Source: Caenorhabditis remanei (Eukaryota > Nematoda > Chromadorea > Rhabditida > Rhabditidae). Taken from it: 64,000 nucleotides of DNA. The number at the start of each line of letters is the position of its first letter. The first letter of the stretch is position 1. The translations under genes and the position numbers were made by a program. The notes below the pieces were generated by a model, which was not told the DNA's origin, ran no database searches, and saw only the letters and a program-made list of their open reading frames with translations. Below are positions 12,729 through 22,262 of the stretch, piece after piece. Location of the stretch: assembly GCF_010183535.1 (NCBI RefSeq), contig NC_071329.1:9672001-9736000 (forward strand). Direction: 5' to 3'.

Positions 12729-14109
12729 ATGGTATCGTATTTTCCAGAAGAATGGGACGACGATATAAAAATGAACGGGCTAATGTCAGCGATAAAGGTA
12801 AAAATATTCTAAATATTGCAATGCAAAGAAAAAGTTTTAAAATTTCAGGAGAGAATGGTAAACAAAGTAGATTATGACAGAAAAATTAAATTCTGGACAA
12901 ACATGATAAACGCAAGTTGCATTGGAGAAAAGAATGCAGTATTTGACCTGCTCACATTGAAACGAAGATTCAAACGGAAAGATAGAATCCCAGCTAGTCT
13001 GGCTGTTGTCCTGGAAAAAATGAAACGGTGAGAGAAAAATTTGGAGCTTCCCATATTTCATCGAATTTATTGCAGGGACGGAGATGTGATCACTGTTGGT
13101 GAGTGGCGTGATCGCCATTCTGGATGGGTTGGATGGGGGATCTCGAAAACGAAGTCCTGGATGTTCGGAGGGTCCTCCGATTCTGAAGAGCTTCTTCATT
13201 TACCAACTGTCAAAGAACTGGGGAAGAAGCTTATAGAAATTTACAACGAAGAGCTGCGTTCAGAGGTTGATTGCACAGGAGAAGTTGTAACTTATAAAGA
13301 AATGTTTGAACGTGCAAAGCATATTATCTCGACTGTGGAGACTTTCGACATCGTTTTAGAACATTTAACCGACGTTGGAGAATTGACTGTTGGCAACACA
13401 AAACATGGAGAAAAAATTCTAAAATTCAAAGATCACGGAAGTGAAGATCCTGTCAAGTTCACAGAAGCTGACGCCAGCGTTGTTGACATTCGCAAAGCCA
13501 TGACAAAGCTTGATCGAGAAATTCAGCAACTTGAGCTCAAAGTCAAGAAATACGACGAACAATGTCGAGCCTGTTTGCGCTCAGGGGATAAAGGTAGAGC
13601 TCAAAATTTTCTACGACAGCGCAAACGTGCCGAGAAGGACGTTGCTGACAAGGATATGCAGTATCAGAAGCTTCTCACAATGTTACACCAAATTTCTGCC
13701 GCCAAAAACAACAAGGATGTTCTGAAAGCATACCAATCAGGAACCGCTGCTTTCAAAGCAACACTCGCTAGGCAAGGATTGTCCCCAGACAAAATACATG
13801 AGACAATGGACGACGTGGCCAATTCTATGGATGAGTACAGAGAAATTGAAGAAGCTATTTCGTCACCGTTCGCTGGCGCCAGCGGTCTCAACGATACTGA
13901 ATTGGAACAGGAACTAGAAGACTTGCTAACTGATAGCAAAGTAAGATTTTTGAATGCAGTTTGGATGATCTAAAATATATTTTCAGAAAAACGATTCAAT
14001 CCATCTGCCAGAGGCTCCGACAAATCGTTTCGGATTGTTCGACAGAGAAATCACGCCCGAGGAAGATCAGTTAGAGCAACGCCTTGCAAGACTAAGACAA
14101 GCAGTTTAA
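12729..14109 (+). CDS. chmp-7: CHMP7-like ESCRT-III/Snf7 family protein
   Basis: Predicted ESCRT-III adaptor that acts at the nuclear envelope and endosomal membranes, recruiting ESCRT-III polymers for membrane sealing. Exons are 12729-12797, 12849-13027, 13076-13940 and 13987-14109, joining in frame to 411 residues. The N-terminal half has a winged-helix-like region (start FPEEWDDDIKMNGLM), typical of CHMP7 rather than smaller CHMPs. The C-terminal half is a charged coiled-coil Snf7 domain: REIQQLELKVKKYDEQCRA, then a KGRAQNFLRQRKRAEKD segment. The acidic tail contains TDTELEQELEDLL-like sequence (NDTELEQELEDLLTD). The start follows an ATTTCAG acceptor by one base, consistent with trans-splicing. 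A poly(A) signal AATAAA lies at 14150-14155. It converges with rpl-32. The position next to rpl-32 matches my memory of C. elegans T24B8.2. Confidence 0.92.
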
Positions 14110-14611
14110 AATTCTATTGATCACATTCCGTTATCCTGAACTTTCAAAAAATAAATACTTTTGGTCAGACCTGAATGATTATACTTTCCACATGTCAGGA
14201 TCCTTTTTTCTCAATCTTGTTTTTTGAGTTTTAAAATAATTTTCAGTGTCAGATTCCGTACAACTATAATCGTTGCAAAAATGAATCACTGTAGCTGTTC
14301 TCAATACAAATTTGTGAGAAGTTGAGCGAGAATCTATTAAAAAATAACTGATTTTTTTTTGAGAAACACTGACGTTTGGCGCTTCCTCGCGTGCCAGTCA
14401 CCCGAGATAATTCATAAACATTTTGGAAAAGTATATTATCACAATGCTGCCGTCTCCAATGGAAAGGCGCCTTCAGAATTTCGACCGTGTCTCCAATTAA
14501 TTCAGGGGTAAATAACTGTTTCTAATCATAATTCAGTTAGCGGTGTTCACTTGCTTGGCTTTCAAAGTATTAACAGTTTTTCAGAACAAGTTTATAACAA
14601 AATCAACAATT
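14110..14611. other. Convergent 3' region of chmp-7 and rpl-32
   Basis: Both flanking genes end here. It holds the chmp-7 poly(A) signal and AT-rich DNA. No further gene is visible. Confidence 0.6.
14150..14155 (+). terminator. Poly(A) signal AATAAA of chmp-7
   Basis: A canonical AATAAA lies 41 bases after the chmp-7 stop codon. Confidence 0.7.
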
Positions 14612-15111
14612 TTACTCGGACTCTTCAGTACGGAGACGAGCGTTTCCGTTCGTCAACTTGATGTTAAGTTGGGCTGCGCGCTCGACGATTCCTTTGCGGC
14701 TCTTGGCGGAGACTTTGTGTGCGATCTCTCCGATGTACTTGTAGGATTGCATGAGGAGCATGTCCAAGTCCTATAAAGATTATTACATTCTCGTAAATCC
14801 TTCAAATTTTATTACCTTGACGTTTTGGACAACAACCTTCTTGTATCCGTTTGGAAGCACGAAGCGGGTTCTTCTGTCAGATCCGAATCCGATGGTTGGC
14901 ATAGCGCGCATACCACGGAAGCGTCTGCGGACACGGTTGTCAATTCCCTTTGGCTTGCGCCAGCTTGGGGCTACGCGACGGTATCTGAAAAATTCTGATT
15001 AATATTTGAAAAAGCAGAAATTATAATAGTTTACCTGTCGGACTCATGTCTCTTGAACTTGGTGAGCTTCTTCTTGACAACCTTGATGTTGGTTCCGGAA
15101 ACGTGCACCAT
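14612..15111 (-). CDS. rpl-32: 60S ribosomal protein eL32
   Basis: Structural component of the cytoplasmic large ribosomal subunit. Three exons (15035-15111, 14816-14984, 14612-14770) give 134 residues, the usual eL32 length. Diagnostic segments are [33 protein letters not shown] and [18 protein letters not shown]. The C-terminus ends with ARLRTEESE. Codon use is strongly biased toward C-ending codons compared with neighbouring genes, as expected for a highly expressed gene. Introns are 45-50 bp, too small for an embedded snoRNA. It is convergent with chmp-7; its upstream region contains a long palindrome. Confidence 0.97.
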
Positions 15112-17725
15112 TTTACCCGAAAATAACAATGATTAGTTTAGAGTATGGAGAAGAAATCCGAGAAACACGGAGATGTGGAAAACACACATGAACCAAACTT
15201 TTCAGAATAAAAAACTTTTGCGGAAGTAAAAAATTGTCTATTCAGTGTATAGAGCTGATAGTTTGCCGACTCTAGTAATTTGATAGTGATAAACTACAAA
15301 ACGGAAAAAAAATACGAGAATCTCATTGATATTTCGGGCTGTACAGGAAAAAAATGAGGAACAAATATCGTTTTTACTTATTCCACTGCATTTTGAAAAA
15401 AAATAAAGAAAAAACGGAAAAAACTCGAGTAAAAGCAAGAAAAACGCTTAAAATCCCAAAAAAGAAGGCTAAAACTGGTCAATTTCGCTGCCTAGACGGC
15501 TGTTGGCTGAGTATTCAACGTTTGTATGGTATGTTAGGGCACGATTGCCCACCCGGCCTAGTTTTTTCCTCGGTCGCGTTCATTGAGTCGTCGCTTCCTC
15601 TTCTCAATACTTCGTCTTTCTCATCTTCGTCGCGATCGTCGTCACTCGTGAAATTGAAGCTCGAAGCTCTTCAGAAACTCTTTGATTGCGAATGAAAACA
15701 ATTACTATAACATTGTCGTGCAGAACATTTTTGATTACTAGAAGTCAATGAGTAATGTAAAAAACGTTTACGATATTTTCTTTTCCAGTGAAGAACTTCG
15801 AAATGCTATTATCGGAATAAAAAAGTTCCGACATTTTTTACCGACGCGCAAGAGTCGCGGTACTGGTAGATCAGAAACGCCCACTCATCATATATATTTC
15901 TTCTGCAAGATCAGGGCACGGTTTCATTGAATTCGCGGGTGAAGTTTTGTTTAAAAATACCACTTTTAAAATAAAATTTGACCCATTTCCTTTAAAATTT
16001 GATTTTTTTTTCCTCAAACTTCATGGTGGAAATGAAATTTTAACGGAAATAGGTCAAATTTTATTTAAAAAGTGGTATTTTTAAACAAAACTTCACCCGC
16101 GAATTCAATGAAACCGTGCCCTGATCTTGCAGAAGAAATATATATGATGAGTGGGCGTTTCTGATCTACCAGTACCGCGACTCTTGCGCGTCGGTAAAAA
16201 ATGTCGGAACTTTTTTATTCCGATAATAATTATGGATGCTTTCTTTGAAGTCCAAAAAACCTTGTCAAACCAAGTTATTCAAATGGAGGAAATAAAACAA
16301 TAATGAAAAATCGAATGATATTCTACAATCTTGGAAGTACGACAAAATGTTCTCATTCAATTCATATTTTCTGACAAATTTCTATACACTGTCAAAATCT
16401 GAAAAAGAATAATCGTAGAAATTTTTATAGAAACCCTATTTAGAAACAAGGCTTACAATTAGAGATGCCGGTTTATTGGAGAAAATACAGTAAAATTTGA
16501 TGGGCGGCAATTTCATTAAAAATAGACTTCGCAGACTTCTAATTCAGAAATTCCTTGAGACTGCGATTGATATAATCCAAAAGCGTACTTTCTAACAGTT
16601 CGGTTCGTCATGTAATACTGCCTTGCCGGAAAACACGATCGCGGGGTTACTCTACTTACAGAAAGTTGTGATGTCCTTCGATCATCGAATTATAAGTTAT
16701 TCTAGAAAACTAATTTTAAATTAGGAGCGATTAACTAGAACACGCTTGAAAGTAACGAGGTTTATGAAAATTACATTCTAAAAAAGAAATTCCAGAAAAG
16801 TTTCAATCTGAAGTTCAAGGGTTTTTAACGGCACAACTAAAGAAGCATATTCATATTGATGCTTTTGACAAATTTCGATAAAATTTTTGTAATTTATCGT
16901 TCGTAACGTCTCAGAAATTTAACTTTCTATTATTTAGAAATGTTTAAAAATTGATTGAATTGTTAGCTTCGATCACAATATGTCCTTTGTTGGTCGCCAC
17001 TACAAATTTTGGAGAGGTTATGAGTACATTAAAGCGCTGAAAACTAACTAGCAACAGTGTACATCTATTTAGTGGTTTCTGTTTCTCCTGCTTTCCTCTT
17101 TCATATATTTAAATATGATGAGTTGACTGATTATTCTCAGTTACTGACATTAAAAGAACTTTTCCTCGGATCTTCACCGTAAGTTATGATCTTCTATCAC
17201 TAAATGCCTTTTAAGTTAGCTGAAAATAGTCTGTAAAACGAGGAATTTTCAAAAATATTTATTTGATAAGACTTGAAAGGATAAAATAGTCAAATCGAGT
17301 GATCGAAATGACAGCATACCAAAGTTGAAGGCGAAATAACTTAGGATATTCACTGACGATCTCTTCCGAAAACAATAGAACGTCGTGAGGATCAAAAAAG
17401 GTGCAATAAGAGAGGAATTAGGGTGATGGACACCAGAAGAATAGGGAGTGGACAAACAATTTCTTTCACGAAACAGGTACATAAGATGTTCAACAATTTT
17501 AAAAGAGTTTTTAGGGAGTTACTTGATTTTGTGACAGGTTTGGGAAAAGAAGTGGGTCAACATCGAACAATTTAAGAGGTTGGGATAAATTTTGGTGAAT
17601 TACTGAGGAGTTGAGATCTATCCCCAAAAATAAAATTTTAGAGATTTGAATTTAAAGAATTGTTGCGTTTGTGATGTGGGATTCGATATTCATGAAGACT
17701 CTTCTTCCCCACTCGTAAACACAGT
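15112..17725. other. Intergenic region upstream of rpl-32
   Basis: Contains the rpl-32 promoter, which I could not delimit, and the long palindrome at 15807-16228. A Ser-rich plus-strand frame at 15354-15695 lacks introns and any recognised domain, so I do not call it. From 16230 to 17725 I see only AT-rich sequence and the likely 3' UTR of the acidic-protein gene. Confidence 0.55.
15807..16228. repeat. Near-perfect palindrome, 194-bp arms
   Basis: Left arm 15807-16000 and right arm 16035-16228 are reverse complements with about three mismatches, separated by a 34-bp loop. There is no coding capacity. The near identity suggests a recent fold-back/MITE-type insertion or ongoing arm conversion. 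I could not find a clear target-site duplication. A transcript through it would form a long dsRNA hairpin. Confidence 0.93.
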
Positions 17726-18932
17726 TTAGTCGCTCTCTTCGCCTCCTTCAGCATCATCTCCGTCCTCGTCATCTCCAGATCCTTCTTCCTCTTCTCCGTC
17801 TCCACCGTCAGATCCCTCGCCTTCTCCTTCTGAAGACTCCTCGTCGTTCACTTCGTCTTCCTCATCGTCAGCGTCTTCGTCGTCTCCCTCCTCTTCTCCT
17901 TCCGCGTCTTCTACAAAACAACAATTCAAACTCTAAATATCGCGATAAGAGATTACGGAGTTTAACACTTTCTTAATCACTTCCTAAATTATGTTTTCTA
18001 TTGAGTATTTCTATAGACTTATGTGTGCGTAATCTGGCGTATGCTCTGCCATTCCCACTAGAATCTCGTCACGTCGTCGGCGTAGCTGGTCTTCTATTTT
18101 TCTTATTCCTCTGTCTCGCATCACACAGCGCAAATCAATCCGCAGCTGCGGGAAGAGGCCGTCATTCGCAAAAGACGACGATGTCGCGTCGCAGCCAGCA
18201 CTCACACAAAACGCACAGCCCATACAAATTTGCGAGTCAGCAGCAGCCAGCAGCCTCTCTTCCTTCTTCACAGAGCGCTCTCTTCTTCACTGATCGACCT
18301 CCTCTTGTTCATTCAAAAGACGCGCACACTTTCGCTCACTCGCTCACTGAGACGCACACACACACAACAGCCAGCCAGCCAGCCAGGCAGGCCAGCCAAC
18401 CAACCAAGCACGGCTGTTATCTTGCTGCGTCGCGGTTGAAGCGATGCGTGCGCTCGACTCCTCGCCTCGTCGTCACTCCGAATGTCTCACGAACGCTATC
18501 TCGGCCGAGGTCGGTCGTCGGTTGACGGCCTCGCAGCACCTCCACCACCACCGTCAAACACATACACGCGTCTACTAACACACTATCGGAGGATGAGAAA
18601 GGATTGAACTGGATGGAATTGACGGATGAGTCTGCTCATTCCGAACTTCGTATTTGAACTCAGTCAAAGTTGGATCTGATTCTCACCTTTGACGACCTTC
18701 TCCTTTGGTTCCTCCTGTAAAAACATAAGATTGAAAAATTAAACTTCAAGGACAGCTGACGAAATACCGACAGCAATCTACTTGGCACGTTGCCAGGGTT
18801 GTCTCCGATCTTTATACTAACCTCGGTTTTTCCGTTTTCGATTTTGGCCTCCTTGGTTGGCACGACATCATCGTTCTCGTCTCCCTTGTCGAGGGCTCGT
18901 TTCTCTGTTTGTCTCTCTTCAACAGCCGACAT
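17726..18932 (-). CDS. Small highly acidic protein, prothymosin-like composition
   Basis: Three exons (18822-18932, 18687-18714, 17726-17910) join in frame to 107 residues. Residues 1-46 are charged and Lys-containing (start MSAVEERQTEKRALDKGDEN, includes VPTKEAKIENGKTE). From about residue 47 to the end the chain is almost only Asp, Glu, Gly and Ser (EDAEGEEEGDDEDADDEEDE and similar). There is no domain, signal peptide or membrane segment. The composition resembles prothymosin/parathymosin or histone-chaperone tails, but function cannot be assigned. The long second intron (17911-18686) has GC-rich, CAGC-repeat sequence. The first exon is preceded by a TTTTTTCAG acceptor near 18960. The position matches C. 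elegans T24B8.3 as I remember it. Four NFI-type motifs lie in its first intron and upstream. Confidence 0.8.
18350..18411. repeat. Simple repeat (CA)n followed by (CAGC)n
   Basis: Low-complexity CACACA followed by repeated CAGC/CAAC tetranucleotides inside intron 2 of the acidic-protein gene. This explains an open plus-strand frame there rich in Ser, Thr and Gln. Confidence 0.85.
18782..18796. promoter_or_regulatory. NFI-type site in intron 1 of the acidic-protein gene
   Basis: TTGGC ACGTT GCCAG fits the nuclear factor I consensus TTGGC-N5-GCCAA with one mismatch at the last base. Confidence 0.5.
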
Positions 18933-19075
18933 TTTGATAGTTTTTGAGGTAGATACTCTGAAAAAAGCTAAATGTTACAGTTATTAAACAGTGCCAATGT
19001 AATTATAAAATATCAAAAGATGACGAGAACAGGATGAAAGAGAGGAGGGAGATAGATAGAGTGCATCATGTTGAC

Positions 19076-19090
19076 TTGGCAGCGGGCCAA
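19076..19090. promoter_or_regulatory. NFI consensus site
   Basis: TTGGC AGCGG GCCAA is a perfect match to TTGGC-N5-GCCAA, 144 bases upstream of the acidic-protein start codon. Confidence 0.6.
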
Positions 19091-19720
19091 GAAGGGGAGA
19101 GATAGAGAGAGTGTCACAATTCGCCCGCTAAATTCAAACATGGGATTCTGGGCGAGATGCTACCATACCAGTTGTTTGTATTCAGTGAAACGACTTGAAG
19201 CCTATTCCCGACGCGATCATAGATCTTATAGGAGAGTCCGGTGACTTAGTGTATATCACAAGAGAGGATGAGATTTCAGACACTTTCGAAAAACACAGAG
19301 CTAACTATGTTACACATGAAGAGGGAAAAGTCTAGATAAACTTACTAGTCTACACTAAGAAACCTAGATCTCAGTAAGATCAAAAGATTGATTGAAATAT
19401 GAAAACTAAGGTCCTCTTCTCAACTGCTGGCCTGGTGTAGAACTAAGCGAGAAGGGGTTGCCGAGCTCCCCATTTCGGCGCGCGTGGAGGCGGAGTCTCA
19501 GTGTGGCCGGCGATTACTCTGTGTGCCTGCCCACCCGGCGGCCGCCTCCTTTCTCTATGTCTCTTCTTCTTATATGCTCTCTTCTCAAAAAAGCGATGTT
19601 TACCGTACCCGTTGGTCAGATACAGATTCAAACACATCCTAGGGGTAATTAACGTAAACAAAAACGTTTCCACGGACTAGAGGTGCGGCGATACTGTTTG
19701 AAAGCAGAAAAAAATCAGAC

Positions 19721-19735
19721 TTGGCACGGTGCCAA
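19721..19735. promoter_or_regulatory. NFI consensus site
   Basis: TTGGC ACGGT GCCAA is a perfect consensus match, and the surrounding CTTGGCAC-G-GTGCCAAG is a full palindrome around its central base. It lies about 0.8 kb upstream of the acidic-protein start. Confidence 0.6.
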
Positions 19736-20221
19736 GAGAGCAGAGAAAAACTCTGGCCCACCCAATACACGCACACTCACACAACTGATGTTACTCGAGG
19801 CGGCAAAGAAGACGACCAGGCCACGACAGCACGCTTGGGGTGTGTGTGAGTGTATTTGTTAGTGAGTGTGCTAGTGAGTGACTTCAAAAATCGCTCACTG
19901 AAGAAATACTTCTCGATGAGCGCTTAAAGCCAGAAATGGAGAAGGAACATACTTACGAATGAGGTGGATTATGAACCAAATTCATAAAGAGACTTTTTGA
20001 GCAAGCATACGTTTATGCTTTTTGTGAACGATACGACTGAATCGCTAAATTGAAAAATAGGGATTTATGAGACTGTGTATGAGGAGTTATACGACAGTTT
20101 TCACAATTCCGAGGAATCGTATTAAAATATACACAATTCAGAAAATCTGTAATTGTCTCACTATCCTGTGGGGAGGCGGGACCGCCCACTGGCCCAAGGC
20201 CGATGCGCACTCGTTTAAATA

Positions 20222-20236
20222 TTGGCTGCGTGCCAA
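20222..20236. promoter_or_regulatory. NFI consensus site
   Basis: TTGGC TGCGT GCCAA is a perfect match to TTGGC-N5-GCCAA, about 1.3 kb upstream of the acidic-protein start. Confidence 0.58.
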
Positions 20237-20566
20237 ATAGTGCGACTGTTCGTTGGTTGGACTGCGCGTTTTTGTGTTGTTCTGTTGTGTTTTCAATCTG
20301 GACATATAATGAAGACAGAACTGGATAATCGATTTAAAAAACGAAACTGCATTGATCGAACAGAAAACAAGAGAGCCAGAAACTAGCATCTAAACATAGA
20401 ACTTGGACGGTTTATGATGAACATGTTAATTTGGAATTCAAAATAATATGTTGAGACCAATAACTCTTATTGGTGAACACTGAATTTTGGATGAGCCTTA
20501 CTCAAAAATTCTAACTTTTACAGTGAAGATGTACCAGAAATAGCGGTGAAAAACAATATTGGAGTA

Positions 20567-21190
20567 CACGGTCTCCCATACTGCGAAAAAGAACTGCAAG
20601 GAACGTGAAGGCGATTTTTTCACGTTTTAATTCAATTCTTTTATTTTTTGCACTGAAAATTCAGTTTTTTCAGGTTTTTAGACGGCACAATGGATGAAAA
20701 AAGGTCCCGTCCTACAGAATTGTAGAAAATAAAACTCTCTATCTTATGAGCCAGAAAACGTGAAATTTGGTCTGAAATTCACTTTTTCTATACAGAAAAA
20801 CTGATTTTCAGAAAATTGAGATTTTCTGCCATTTCATCCAATATTTTTTTTCAAAAAAATTGTAACAGTTTTGGAGCATCCTCAAAAACATTATGTGCAA
20901 TTTTTATTAGAAAGTGTTTTCTACCAAAAAAGTTATACTCAATTTTCTGAAAATCAGTTTTTCTGTATAGAAAAAGTGAATTTCAGACCAAATTTCACGT
21001 TTTCTGGCTCATAAGATAGAGAATTTTATTTTCTACAATTCTGTAGGACGGGACCTTTTTTCATCCATTGTGCCGTCTAAAAACCTGAAAAAACTGAATT
21101 TTCAGTGCAAAAAATAAAAGAATTGAATTAAAACGTGAAAAAATCGCCTTCACGTTCCTTGCAGTTCTTTTTCGCAGTATGGGAGACCGT
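20567..21190. repeat. Long inverted repeat, about 253-bp arms
   Basis: Left arm about 20568-20820 and right arm about 20938-21190 are reverse complements with about one visible mismatch, around a 117-bp AT-rich loop. The hexamer GGAGTA occurs at both edges (20561-20566 and 21191-21196), compatible with a target-site duplication. There is no transposase, so it is best described as a non-autonomous fold-back/MITE element. Confidence 0.9.
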
Positions 21191-22262
21191 GGAGTATTAA
21201 TTAAATTAATAATTTTAAGTTTTCGAAAATTTATATTGGCGCAAACACTGTCACGGACTTTAGCACAATGCGCGTAAAATGTTATGTTAACGTTAACAGT
21301 AATGCTACAGTATATTTCCTTGAACCAATATTTATAACCAATTACCAAATAGGTGACAGAATCTCCCGTTTTCATCAGTTTCATCAGTTTGAGTAGAGTT
21401 TAAACGAATTAATTGAGTGAAGTTACAAAATATCTGACCTGCTTCTCCTATGAAATATCAAAATGCACAACTTAGACTACATGTTCTGTTCTTCGACAGC
21501 ATGGTCACAACACTCCAAAATTATTCTGCTGGGTTTTTTTCTTCTATGACAATCAGGCCTCCTCAGAATTTTTGCTCTATTCACATTGTGTACAACAGTA
21601 ATCCCCCGTCTGATCTGACGTCATCTGGCATTCTTTCTTCGCAACCTATTCGTCATACACCTGCTAATAAAAAATAGTTGCACCATCCACCCTCACCATT
21701 CTTTCTCAGCAATAGTGACGTATTTGCTCGCCAACTGCTGTATTCTCTTAGTGGGTGAGCAGATGCTTGTTTGATGACGGATTACGGTACGTATTAGCGA
21801 TTCTTTATGAGAAGAAAAAAACGTTGAAAGAGAAGAACAACTAGTATAAAATTGTTTCTCAAAAATACATAAATCTACGCAAAAACGAATAAAATATGAA
21901 AAAATAAAAAAGAATGATGCGACTAGTAAACGGGTTGTGGAGAGAGACAGAGAAGATGGGGATGTTCTGAGAAATGGGTGAATTGAAAGCATTCGACTGA
22001 AAATACATAAAAGGCACGAAAAAAGGAAAGAATAGTTGAAGCACCGAAAGCAAATCACGAAGTGTGGTTGGAGCGGATTTCGGCGGTCCTGCACCGAAAG
22101 CTTGGGCAAAAGTACTCCGAAAAAAGGAGTATTTTGAAACAAGAGAAACATCGAAACAGTTAAAATGGAGACGGGAACCCGAGCTTATTTACAAACAGAG
22201 ATGTAGGAGAAAATAGAAGTAAAATAAACTAATAGCACAATTAAAACACAAGTTGGCGACGA

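Larger units (their letters stand above)
18933..22262. other. Upstream region of the acidic-protein gene
   Basis: Between the acidic-protein start and the 3' end of the WH2 gene, both on the minus strand. It contains a GC-rich patch at about 19445-19560, GTGT/GAGTGT simple sequence at about 19838-19880, three perfect NFI motifs and the palindrome at 20567-21190. No coding exon could be supported. Confidence 0.55.

Noticed and set aside
15354..15695. 113-codon plus-strand ORF upstream of rpl-32
   Set aside because: Lys-rich then Ser-rich low-complexity composition, no introns in a genome where real genes have them, no recognised domain.
18001..18525. 174-codon plus-strand ORF
   Set aside because: Lies in the second intron of the acidic-protein gene and is generated by CA and CAGC simple repeats.
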